From an uncultured Eubacteriales bacterium (lineage in GTDB: Bacteria; Bacillota; Clostridia; UBA1381; UBA9506), in contig CABSKZ010000048.1 of the NCBI GenBank assembly GCA_902478395.1, positions 1-13,496 on the forward strand: a stretch of 13,496 bases of DNA. Direction: 5' to 3'. Positions within the stretch are counted from its first letter, which is position 1. Each line of letters starts with the position of its first letter. Below are positions 1 to 7,634 of the stretch, piece by piece. The translations under genes were made by a program, and so were the position numbers. Below the pieces are notes generated by a model, which saw only the letters and a program-made list of their open reading frames with translations, was not told where the DNA came from and did not search any database.

Positions 1-3000
1 CAGCGGCAGGGTCATCCGCCAGGAAACCGCGACGGAGGTTACCATGACCGCAATTGTTCAGAATTATGGTGCAGCGGTGAAGAAAGAATTTACCTTTACA
101 GTTCCCGCAAGAATCACAGACCCGCAGCTGGCGGTCAACGCGGACGCGGCGTCGCTGTATTTTGACACGGTTTCACCGCTGACACAGAACACCTTGAATT
201 TATATACGCAGGGACCGAACGGAACGCAAATCAAATGGACGTCAACGGATGGCAGCTTGATTAACCCAGTTACCGGGCAGGTTAAATTCCCGACAACAAA
301 GCAGGGTAAATACTATTCCGTCACCTTGACCGCGGAGGTCTCCATGGGCGAAGCTTCGAAAACAGAAACCTTTACTTTCCGTGTACCAGAGGCGAGCAAT
401 GTGTATACAAGAACTGATGATAACAGGATGGATGACCAGACGTTCTTTGGAACGTGGAACGCATTGGAAAATAAATGGGGTACGCCAGGAAAGTTGAATT
501 ATGCCTATTCCGCCGCGCTCAAACCGGTGGAGGACAGCGTGAAAGCGGGCGATTATGACCGTGCACGGGAAGAACTGTTCAAATACTACAAAAACAAGCC
601 TGCCTCGGAAAAACCGAATATTCCAGCCTCCGGCAACAAGCTGTCAGCAAAGATTACCGCGGAGGAAATGCTGGTGTTTGAGACCGCCGTCATTAACGTT
701 TGGAAAACAAAGGCCAAGACAAACGGAGAGATGAACAAGGACTATTTCGGGGTAAAAAGTCAAATAGCGGACGGGACGAACTGCTTTATCCTACAGGCCC
801 TCAAGCGGGACAACGTGCCGGAGGGACAGGAAACGGTGGTCCATTTTGCTACGCAGGATTCCGACACGAAGCCATACCTAGAGGTGACGCAGAAGGATGG
901 GGAGAAGGTGACGCTCTATCCAAGTGACGATACCTATATCCGCGGCGGAAGCTACAGGGACAAAAATTACGGCGCGGAAACGGAAATGCTGGTCAGCGAA
1001 GGCGCTGGCGGCCCGTTGGGAAATACGACGCGGCAGGCGCATTTCAAGTTTGATTTGTCCTCCATTCAGGATTTATCGGAAATTAAAGATGCAAGATTAT
1101 ATTTGTACAGCTACAGTGATGTCGCGGGGAAAGAGGTTGCGATTTTAAGCGGTGTGGAGAATGTCTGGGATGAATCCAGCCTGACGATGAACGGCATCAA
1201 GCTGCGCGTCATTTCGTTCGACGGTGTCGAGGGCGGCTACGACTGGGCACAGCCGGCGGGACGGGGCGCACACGACCAATTCTACAACGTGCAGGTGCGG
1301 TTGTACCACATCAGCAACCTGTTCGGTTATGCAAACCAGATTCGCACGTCTGACCCGGTACTGGCGCAATACTATACCCAGCGCGCAATCGACCAGTATG
1401 TCGATTTTGTGCGGGACAACGGAGGTCTGGCTTACGACAGCTACCATACCGGCGAAAAGGCGCTGAACGCAGGCTTTAGGGGGAATTCATATTCGGTGAA
1501 CTGTTTCTCCGCGGCGCTGAATTCGGACGAAATTGATACGGATGCGTTTATGTCGCTTATTAAGTTGATGTGGCAGGAGCCGGACGCGCTTTGCATGCCG
1601 TCGAATATCTGGACGTCGCACAACGCGGCGGCATTCCAGATTATTTCCGTTATGAACTATATCAAGTACTTCCCGGAATTCGCTGACGCGTCGGTATGGG
1701 AGGAGTCCGTTCAAAACCGGCTGAGTAACTTTGCGACGGAAATGACGAATGACGACGGCACTTATGTGGAAGCGACGAGCGGCTACGATATTTCTGTTCT
1801 GGGGACCTTCACAAATCTGTATAAAACAGCGAAGGAACTGGGCATCACGATTACACAGGACTTTGAGGATGGCTACAAAGCTTATGCGAAAGCGGAAATG
1901 GACCTGACGCGGCCGGATGGCAAGCAGTGGGACTGGGGCGATGGCGGCGCGAGCGCGACGCGCCCGACCATTAAAGGCGTTGCCGATGCGCTCGGGGAAA
2001 ACGGGCCGCTGCGGTATTTTGGGACAAACGGAGCGGAAGGGACAGTTCCGGAATATACATCTGTGTTTTACCCGGCCGGCAAGCTCGCTTCACTGCGGAC
2101 CGGATGGGATGCCAACAGCGTTTCCGCATTTATTATCGGTAGAATTGGGGGAACGCATGCCCACTCCCATACGAACCATATAGGCATCTACGCTTACGGG
2201 CGGTATCTGCTGGCGGATACGGGAATGGCTTCCTACGACAGCAGCCATCCGTGGTTTAACTGGCAAAGAAACCGGAAGATATCTCACAACACGGTAGAAA
2301 TCGATGGCAAAGGGCCGAAAAGCGGGAAAACAACCGTGAGCATGGAGCAAAACGACGGGATGGACTTTTATGACTGCACCTCCACGGAAAATGCCAATGT
2401 GCCGCATACCCGGAAGGTTACATTCATTAAGGACCGGAAGTTCTTCATCGTTTCCGATTTTCTGGAAAGCGCTTCTGGTACGCATACGTATACCCAAAAC
2501 TGGCATCATCTGGCTTCTGCAAATCCGTCTGTGATGAACGCGTCTAAAAATATTGTGAAAACAAATTATGCGACTGGCGCGAACCTTGAAATCGTGCCGG
2601 TGGATTCGGGAGAGTATACGCTTACGATGGAAAAGGGCGTTGGCATGAACGACAGTGCAGCCAGCAAATCCTGCATTGACACGACCTTTGCATCCTATAA
2701 GCAGGAAAAAACAGGGAACACAAAGTTCAACACGATCCTGTTCCCTTCGCCGAATCCGATAACGAAGGAAATCGTGACGAACCCGCTGACCGTAACCAGC
2801 GGCGCAGCGATGAAGGCAAACAGCACCTCGGCCTTTACCATGGTGCTGCCGGACAATACAAACGCGGTGTATTATGTTAATCACGACCCGAAGGCGGCTT
2901 GCTCATTTGGGGAATACCAAGCAAACGCCGCAATGGCCTATCTAGAAGAAAACTATTTTACCGCGGCAAAGGCAGACCTTATCAGCAAAAACGGAGAAGT

Positions 3001-3496
3001 TCTATTCCGCAGCACAAAAGCGTTGTCTGATATTACTGTACAGAACGGCAGCAAACTGGAAATCGAGACTTCTGCTGCCCTGAATCTTTCGTCAGACGGG
3101 CTGTGTATCCGCTCAGATGCGACGACGGTTACACTCAATGGCGCGGCGGTCGCGTTCAAACGGTCCGGCTCTTATATTCTGATTGGTAACTATACGGCCT
3201 ATGAGCTGACGAACAAGAGCATCGATATCTCTGGAGCAGAATACCGTCTTGGTTTTACTTTAGCAACAGGACTTGAGACCACTGATGTAACGGCGTATGC
3301 GGCAGTGAAGGATGCGGACGGACGCGTCTTGCGGGTGTATACCGCGGACAAGGCCGTTGCAAAAGATGCTCCTGCTGTTTTCTCCATGCAGATTCCGAAA
3401 ACGGCAGAAGACAACTGCATCGACCTTTATATTTGGGAGAGCAGCACACTAATCCCGCTGGTGGAAACCACAGGAAACCGGTTTTCCTGTAAATAA
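1..3496 (+). CDS. Heparinase II/III-like polysaccharide lyase with Ig-like and DNRLRE modules (5' partial)
   Basis: Probably a secreted or surface enzyme that cleaves acidic polysaccharide by beta-elimination; the substrate cannot be told. The frame is open from base 2, before the ATG at 44, and the residues encoded at 2-43 continue an Ig-like fold, so the true start and any signal peptide lie outside the window. Numbering from that ATG: 1-22 is the end of one bacterial Ig-like domain and about 25-115 a second. About 125-220 begins a lyase-type helical region. About 225-385 is DNRLRE/CBM96-like sequence (YPSDDTYIRGG near 291, WDESSLTMNG near 378). About 400-640 is the alpha-toroid, with a DDGTYVEATSGY stretch carrying Y574 and Y581. 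About 680-880 is the heparinase II/III beta-domain, with HAHSHTNH at 705-712 and HNTV at 748-751. The last 75 residues resemble C-terminal domains of clostridial surface proteins. The family call is firm; the catalytic residues are inferred by pattern. Confidence 0.85.
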   Translation, partial: SGRVIRQETATEVTMTAIVQNYGAAVKKEFTFTVPARITDPQLAVNADAASLYFDTVSPLTQNTLNLYTQGPNGTQIKWTSTDGSLINPVTGQVKFPTTKQGKYYSVTLTAEVSMGEASKTETFTFRVPEASNVYTRTDDNRMDDQTFFGTWNALENKWGTPGKLNYAYSAALKPVEDSVKAGDYDRAREELFKYYKNKPASEKPNIPASGNKLSAKITAEEMLVFETAVINVWKTKAKTNGEMNKDYFGVKSQIADGTNCFILQALKRDNVPEGQETVVHFATQDSDTKPYLEVTQKDGEKVTLYPSDDTYIRGGSYRDKNYGAETEMLVSEGAGGPLGNTTRQAHFKFDLSSIQDLSEIKDARLYLYSYSDVAGKEVAILSGVENVWDESSLTMNGIKLRVISFDGVEGGYDWAQPAGRGAHDQFYNVQVRLYHISNLFGYANQIRTSDPVLAQYYTQRAIDQYVDFVRDNGGLAYDSYHTGEKALNAGFRGNSYSVNCFSAALNSDEIDTDAFMSLIKLMWQEPDALCMPSNIWTSHNAAAFQIISVMNYIKYFPEFADASVWEESVQNRLSNFATEMTNDDGTYVEATSGYDISVLGTFTNLYKTAKELGITITQDFEDGYKAYAKAEMDLTRPDGKQWDWGDGGASATRPTIKGVADALGENGPLRYFGTNGAEGTVPEYTSVFYPAGKLASLRTGWDANSVSAFIIGRIGGTHAHSHTNHIGIYAYGRYLLADTGMASYDSSHPWFNWQRNRKISHNTVEIDGKGPKSGKTTVSMEQNDGMDFYDCTSTENANVPHTRKVTFIKDRKFFIVSDFLESASGTHTYTQNWHHLASANPSVMNASKNIVKTNYATGANLEIVPVDSGEYTLTMEKGVGMNDSAASKSCIDTTFASYKQEKTGNTKFNTILFPSPNPITKEIVTNPLTVTSGAAMKANSTSAFTMVLPDNTNAVYYVNHDPKAACSFGEYQANAAMAYLEENYFTAAKADLISKNGEVLFRSTKALSDITVQNGSKLEIETSAALNLSSDGLCIRSDATTVTLNGAAVAFKRSGSYILIGNYTAYELTNKSIDISGAEYRLGFTLATGLETTDVTAYAAVKDADGRVLRVYTADKAVAKDAPAVFSMQIPKTAEDNCIDLYIWESSTLIPLVETTGNRFSCK

Positions 3497-3550
3497 TGAA
3501 AACATGTTACCGCTGTTGAATTTTCTATAATACGTTCAAAGTCATATATA

Positions 3551-3595
3551 AAAACAGTATCAGACTGAAAAGTCCGGTGCTGTTTTTTTCTTTTT
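3551..3595 (+). terminator. Intrinsic terminator after the lyase gene
   Basis: A hairpin with arms 3551-3566 and 3571-3586 and a GAAA tetraloop at 3567-3570 pairs over about 16 positions, with two G-U wobbles and one mismatch. A T-rich tract runs from 3583 to 3595, broken by a single C. It lies 55 bases after the lyase stop and separates that gene from the exporter operon. Confidence 0.85.
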
Positions 3596-3646
3596 GTAAA
3601 CAGCATCGAAGGGATGATGTCAGTTCAAAGCGCTGTCGGACATGGT

Positions 3647-3675
3647 TTGTGAAATTTTCACACAGTTTTCATATT
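3647..3675 (+). promoter_or_regulatory. Candidate sigma-A promoter of the exporter operon
   Basis: TTGTGA (3647-3652) and CATATT (3670-3675) are separated by 17 bases, each matching 4 of 6 consensus positions. The predicted transcription start is near 3682, giving a leader of about 64 bases. A TACAAT at 3705-3710 is a better -10 box but has no good -35 partner at 16-18 bases, so the promoter choice is uncertain. Confidence 0.35.
3648..3662. promoter_or_regulatory. Palindromic operator candidate
   Basis: TGTGAAA and TTTCACA form perfect 7-base arms around a single T. The site overlaps the candidate -35 box, so a bound protein would be expected to block or modify transcription of the exporter operon. 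The half-sites resemble CRP/FNR-family half-sites (TGTGA/TCACA), but the spacing here is 5 rather than the usual 6 bases. The regulator is not identifiable and none is encoded next to it. Confidence 0.4.
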
Positions 3676-3698
3676 GCTGCCATCACGTTATCAAGGTC

Positions 3699-3738
3699 GC
3701 CCCTTACAATAAATCCGTAGAATGTAACAGAGAGGGGC
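3699..3738 (+). promoter_or_regulatory. Leader hairpin that may cover the adaptor gene's ribosome binding site
   Basis: GCCCC (3699-3703) pairs with GGGGC (3734-3738), and inside it TTACA (3704-3708) pairs with TGTAA (3723-3727), leaving a 6-base bulge on the 3' side and a 14-base loop. The 3' arm contains the GAGAGGGG Shine-Dalgarno of the gene starting at 3746, so folding would mask translation initiation. It exists in the mRNA only if transcription starts upstream of about 3699. Confidence 0.35.
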
Positions 3739-3745
3739 AAAATGA

Positions 3746-5704
3746 ATGTTTGAACAGGTGAAAACAAAATTTCATATGGTATTCAAACGCAAAGAGAAGA
3801 ATGAAAAGAATCAAGCGGTAAAGCCTGCAAAAAAGCGCAGCAAAAAGCTGCGGAACAGTATCATTGCGGTGCTGGTCGTTGCGATTGCAGGAGGCGGCTA
3901 TTTTGGCTATACGAAGCTGTTCGGTTCCAAAGCCTCGGCCTCCCAGCAAACAGCCGTTGCGACGAAGGGAAATATTACGAAAAGCATTGAGGGCAGCGGC
4001 ACGGTGGAAGCAATCAACCAGTATGAGGTCACGTCGCTGGTCACAGGGGAAATCCTCACGGACCATTTTGAGGAAGGCCAGCTGATTAACAAGGGCGACC
4101 TGATGTACACCATCGATACGACTGAACTAAACAACAGCATCCAGAAGGCGCAGGCTTCTTTGGAAAAATCGCAGCTCTCCTATGAGCAGAGTGCGGATTC
4201 GCTGAACCACCTGACGGTCAGGGCGGGAGTCTCCGGCGTCATTACCGCTCTGTACGTGAAAAACGGCGACGATATCCAAAGCGGCGGCAAGGTGGCGGAT
4301 ATTGTCAATACCGATACGATGTGCCTGAAAATCAAGTTTAACGCAGCGGATGCACAGAATATCTATGCAGGGCAGAGCGCAACAGTGAACCTGGAAAATT
4401 CTTTTACCACGCTTTACGGAGAGGTCAAGAGCGTCAGTTCGGGTTCTCTGGTGAATGAGGACGGCGTTCCGGTAACCAATGTGGAAATATCGGTCCCGAA
4501 CCCCGGCAGCATCGTTCCAGACGACCGGGCGACAGCCGTGATCGGCAGCTATGCCTGCAACGCGCCGGGAACCTTTGCCTACTATGACGAGGAAACCGTG
4601 ACGGCAAAGACCTCCGGAGAAGTGACGGGCCTTACATACAAGGAGGGCGACGCAATCAAAAGCGGCGCGACGCTGATTCGCATCAGCAGCGATTCCGCCT
4701 CCAACAGCGCAAGGCAGAGCGCGCTTTCCGTTCAGGACGCACAGCTTGCTCTGCAAAGCCTGTATGACCAGATGGAGGACTATAACATAACCGCGCCGAT
4801 TTCAGGCAAGGTCATCCAGAAAAACGCGAAGGCCGGAGAAAATTTGGATAAATCCAACAGCAACGCGACGGCAATGGCGATTATTGCGGATATGTCTACG
4901 CTGGTGTTTGAAATCAGTGTCGATGAACTGGATATTAAGAGCATTTCCGTCGGGCAGGAGGTACAGATAACCGCCGACGCGATTGAAGGAGAGACTTTTA
5001 CCGGGTATGTCGATAACATCAGCATTGTCGGAACCGCGCAAAATGGGGTTACCTCGTATCCGGTTAAGGTCGTTATCAACGACGGCGAAGCCACAGGACT
5101 GATTCCGGGCATGAACGTCAATGCGCAAATCGTCATCGATTCACGGGAAAATGTCCTGACGGTTCCGCTTTCGGCCATCAGCAGGGGCAACCAGGTAACG
5201 GTCAAATCCTCCGGGAAGACAGAAGGCGAAACAGAAGTGCAGCAGGGCCGCCCGGAACAAGGCGGGGCGCCGGATGGAATGCCGCAGGGCGCGGACGGTG
5301 AGATGCCGCAGCTTCCGGATGGTGCATCGCCGGAGCAGGCCCAGGGAGAAGATGGCGCGGGGAGACAGCGCCCGTCCGGTGGAGGCGCACAAGGCTCGTC
5401 CGGCAGCAACGCCGCAAGAGGCGGACAGAATGCAAACACAAAAAGCAGTGTGCCTGACGGCTTCCGGACCGTGACTGTCGAAGTTGGCCTGAGTGATGAC
5501 AATAACGTGGAAATCATTAGCGGCCTAAATGAGGGCGACATTGTTCTCCTTCCAGATAAAACGTCCAGCACGACCACGACGCAGCAGCAGGGCATGCCCG
5601 GCATGGGCGGCGGAATGCCTAGCGGAGGCGGTATGCCAGCTGGCGGCGGAATGCCTGCTGGAGGTGGTGGCGGAATGGCCGGCGGGGGCGGCGGACCGCG
5701 TTAA
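3746..5704 (+). CDS. Membrane-fusion (periplasmic adaptor-like) subunit of a MacAB/YknXYZ-type exporter, with duplicated core
   Basis: HlyD/MacA-family adaptor expected to be anchored in the cytoplasmic membrane with its bulk outside, working with the ABC ATPase and permease encoded just downstream. Residues 1-35 are Lys-rich and cytosolic; one membrane segment lies at about 37-57. A first lipoyl/beta-barrel core spans about 75-268 and a second about 282-465, each with paired lipoyl half-motifs (near 92-124 and 152-188; 283-314 and 346-366) around a helical linker. A C-terminal domain at about 467-605 is interrupted by a Gly/Gln/Pro-rich stretch (about 491-570), and the end (612-652) is a GGGMP-type tail. 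At 652 residues it is far longer than B. subtilis YknX-type adaptors (about 380). The ATG at 3746 has GAGAGGGG 8 bases upstream; an ATG at 3742 stops after three codons. Confidence 0.9.
   Translation: MFEQVKTKFHMVFKRKEKNEKNQAVKPAKKRSKKLRNSIIAVLVVAIAGGGYFGYTKLFGSKASASQQTAVATKGNITKSIEGSGTVEAINQYEVTSLVTGEILTDHFEEGQLINKGDLMYTIDTTELNNSIQKAQASLEKSQLSYEQSADSLNHLTVRAGVSGVITALYVKNGDDIQSGGKVADIVNTDTMCLKIKFNAADAQNIYAGQSATVNLENSFTTLYGEVKSVSSGSLVNEDGVPVTNVEISVPNPGSIVPDDRATAVIGSYACNAPGTFAYYDEETVTAKTSGEVTGLTYKEGDAIKSGATLIRISSDSASNSARQSALSVQDAQLALQSLYDQMEDYNITAPISGKVIQKNAKAGENLDKSNSNATAMAIIADMSTLVFEISVDELDIKSISVGQEVQITADAIEGETFTGYVDNISIVGTAQNGVTSYPVKVVINDGEATGLIPGMNVNAQIVIDSRENVLTVPLSAISRGNQVTVKSSGKTEGETEVQQGRPEQGGAPDGMPQGADGEMPQLPDGASPEQAQGEDGAGRQRPSGGGAQGSSGSNAARGGQNANTKSSVPDGFRTVTVEVGLSDDNNVEIISGLNEGDIVLLPDKTSSTTTTQQQGMPGMGGGMPSGGGMPAGGGMPAGGGGGMAGGGGGPR
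5586..5700 (+). repeat. Imperfect short tandem repeats encoding a Gly/Met/Pro tail
   Basis: GGCGGAATGCC-like units of roughly 18 bases recur imperfectly at the 3' end of the adaptor gene and encode GGGMP(S/A)-type repeats. Codon choices differ between copies, which argues for maintained protein sequence rather than a very recent slippage expansion. Confidence 0.7.
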
Positions 5705-5730
5705 AACCGGAACAATCATCTAGGAAGGAT

Positions 5731-6441
5731 ATGGACGCGTTTATGATAGAACTGAAAGATATTTATAAAATTTATACGGACGGAGACGGCGGTAATGAAG
5801 TCCGGGCCCTGGACGGAATTTCCCTCCATGTGGACAAAGGGGAGTTCGTCGCAATCGTCGGGTCCTCCGGTTCCGGAAAATCCACCTGCATGAACATCAT
5901 CGGCTGCCTGGATATTCCGACAAGCGGCTCCTATTATTTAAACGGCAACGATGTGAGCACACTCGACGAGTATTCGCTGGCACGGATCCGCAACAAGGAG
6001 CTGGGATTTGTTTTCCAGCAATATAATCTCATCAGCAAACTGAACATTCTGGAAAACGTGGAGCTGCCGCTCGTGTACCGCGGGGTGAAGTCGGACCAGA
6101 GGCGAAAGCTGGCGGTTGAGGCGCTCGACCGTGTCGGGCTTGCGGACCGGATTGATAAATTTCCGTCGCAGCTTTCCGGCGGCCAGCAGCAAAGGGTGTC
6201 TATCGCGCGGGCGCTGGCGGGCAATCCGCCTGTTATTCTGGCGGACGAACCTACTGGAGCGCTCGATTCTAAAACGGGTAAGGACGTTTTGGAATTTTTG
6301 CAGAAGCTGAACCGGGAAGGCACTTCCATCGTGCTGATTACGCATGACAACAGTATCGCGGCGCAGATTCGGCGCGTTGTACGGATTCAGGATGGGAAAA
6401 TCGTGTCAGATACAGTCGGGGAGGCAAGCTATGGACATTAA
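5731..6441 (+). CDS. ABC transporter ATP-binding protein, MacB/LolD/YknY type
   Basis: Cytoplasmic ATPase that powers the exporter together with the adjacent permease and adaptor. All motifs are intact: Walker A GSSGSGKST at 44-52, the Q-loop at FVFQQ (Q96/Q97), signature LSGGQQQR at 148-155, Walker B VILADEP at 168-174 with catalytic E173, and the H-loop histidine H205. The length of 236 residues is normal for the type. The start at 5731 has AGGAAGG at 5722-5728, which is rather close; an internal ATG at 5743 (MIELKDIYK) is the alternative and would fit the usual N-terminus of the family. The gene begins 26 bases after the adaptor stop and overlaps the permease start by 11 bases, indicating translational coupling. 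Confidence 0.95.
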   Translation: MDAFMIELKDIYKIYTDGDGGNEVRALDGISLHVDKGEFVAIVGSSGSGKSTCMNIIGCLDIPTSGSYYLNGNDVSTLDEYSLARIRNKELGFVFQQYNLISKLNILENVELPLVYRGVKSDQRRKLAVEALDRVGLADRIDKFPSQLSGGQQQRVSIARALAGNPPVILADEPTGALDSKTGKDVLEFLQKLNREGTSIVLITHDNSIAAQIRRVVRIQDGKIVSDTVGEASYGH

Positions 6442-7606
6442 ACAAGCGTTTCTATTGGCAATTAAAAGCCTTTCCAGCAGCAAAATGCGTTCCTTTTTGA
6501 CGATGCTGGGCATCATCATCGGCGTTGCGTCGGTCATCGTTCTGGTCAGTATTGTGGACGGCATGAGCAAGGATATGCTGGAGACCTTTGAGAGTATGGG
6601 GACAAACCTCATCAGCGTATCCATCCGGGGGCGCGGCGGGAACCGCACTGTGACGCCGGAACAGATGCAGGAGCTGGCAGATGAGAATCCCGACTGCATC
6701 GGCGCTGTGACGCCGACCATCAGCGTGGCGAGCGCCACGGCAAAATATGAGAGCAACAACACAACCACCAATGTGACCGGCGTGAATGAATACTATAAAG
6801 ACATCAAAAATTCCGACGTGGAAACCGGACGTTTCCTGACTTATATGGATTGCGAATCGCGCCAACGGAACTGTGTGATTGGGACATATCTTGTGGAGGA
6901 ACTATTCGACGGCGCGGACCCGCTTGGTCAGTCCATTAAAATTAACGGCTACAACTTTCAGGTGGTCGGCGTTCTGGAAGATAAACAGGGCGGGGAACAA
7001 GGGTCCAGCGACGACGTGATTTTAATTCCGTATACCGTCGCTCAGAAGCTGGCCGGAATGTTCATGGTCAGCAGCTACAACTTCAGCGCGACAAGCAAGG
7101 ATACGGTCGATGCGGCGATGGAGGCCATCAGCAGCTTTCTGCTCAAGGTTTATTCAAATTCCAACGCATATAACGTCTACAACCAGGCGGAATCGCTGGA
7201 ACAGGTGAACGAACTCACGGGAACCATGACCATGGTGCTGGTCGGTGTTGCGGGGATTTCCCTGCTGGTCGGCGGCATTGGCATTATGAACATTATGCTG
7301 GTCTCTGTAACGGAACGGACGAGGGAAATCGGAATCCGCAAATCTTTGGGGGCCACGCCGTGGGATATTATGAGCCAGTTTGTTGTGGAGGCTATCACAA
7401 CCGGGGCGGTTGGCGGCGTCATGGGTATTTTGCTCGGGATAGCCGCCTCTTACGCAGTGACTTTCGCAGGAATGACGGTGTCGATTTCCATGACGGCAAT
7501 TCTCATTGCGTTTTCTGTCTCCGTCATTATCGGCGTTACATTCGGGTATTTTCCGGCGAAGAAAGCCTCGAAACTGAACCCGATAGAAGCGCTGCGGTAC
7601 GATTAA
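6431..7606 (+). CDS. ABC transporter permease, MacB/FtsX family (YknZ-like)
   Basis: Membrane subunit of the exporter (391 residues). One membrane segment sits near the N-terminus (about 22-42), followed by a MacB-type extracytoplasmic core (about 50-260), then three segments at about 266-290, 323-345 and 354-375: the standard MacB/FtsX topology. The conserved cytoplasmic stretch RTREIGIRKSLGA lies at 297-309 and the ending NPIEALRYD is typical. The open frame extends back to 6344, but the start is placed at ATG 6431 because GGGGAGG at 6418-6424 lies 6 bases upstream, the protein then begins with the family's usual sequence, and the longer form would overlap the ATPase gene by nearly 100 bases. 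Family members without a fused ATPase, as here, are usual in Firmicutes. The substrate is unknown; relatives export peptides or resist antimicrobial compounds. Confidence 0.93.
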   Translation: MDIKQAFLLAIKSLSSSKMRSFLTMLGIIIGVASVIVLVSIVDGMSKDMLETFESMGTNLISVSIRGRGGNRTVTPEQMQELADENPDCIGAVTPTISVASATAKYESNNTTTNVTGVNEYYKDIKNSDVETGRFLTYMDCESRQRNCVIGTYLVEELFDGADPLGQSIKINGYNFQVVGVLEDKQGGEQGSSDDVILIPYTVAQKLAGMFMVSSYNFSATSKDTVDAAMEAISSFLLKVYSNSNAYNVYNQAESLEQVNELTGTMTMVLVGVAGISLLVGGIGIMNIMLVSVTERTREIGIRKSLGATPWDIMSQFVVEAITTGAVGGVMGILLGIAASYAVTFAGMTVSISMTAILIAFSVSVIIGVTFGYFPAKKASKLNPIEALRYD

Positions 7607-7634
7607 TTTTGAAAATGCCAACAGGAGGAGAACA

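Noticed and set aside
34..46. GGAGG five bases before an ATG at 44, looking like the start of the lyase gene
   Set aside because: The frame is open upstream to the window edge and the encoded residues complete an Ig-like domain; the 44 start would lack a signal peptide and cut that domain.
2090..2884. 264-codon open frame on the - strand inside the lyase gene
   Set aside because: It lies opposite a well-supported domain-rich gene; the product is Arg/His/Cys-rich with no recognisable domain, typical of antisense shadows.
4780..5604. 274-codon open frame on the - strand opposite the adaptor gene
   Set aside because: Composition is Pro/Ser/Cys-rich because it mirrors the Gly-rich coding strand; no ribosome site or domain is visible.
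6344..6430. Upstream extension of the permease open frame
   Set aside because: It overlaps the ATPase gene by nearly 100 bases, has no ribosome site, and the family's N-terminus begins at the ATG at 6431.
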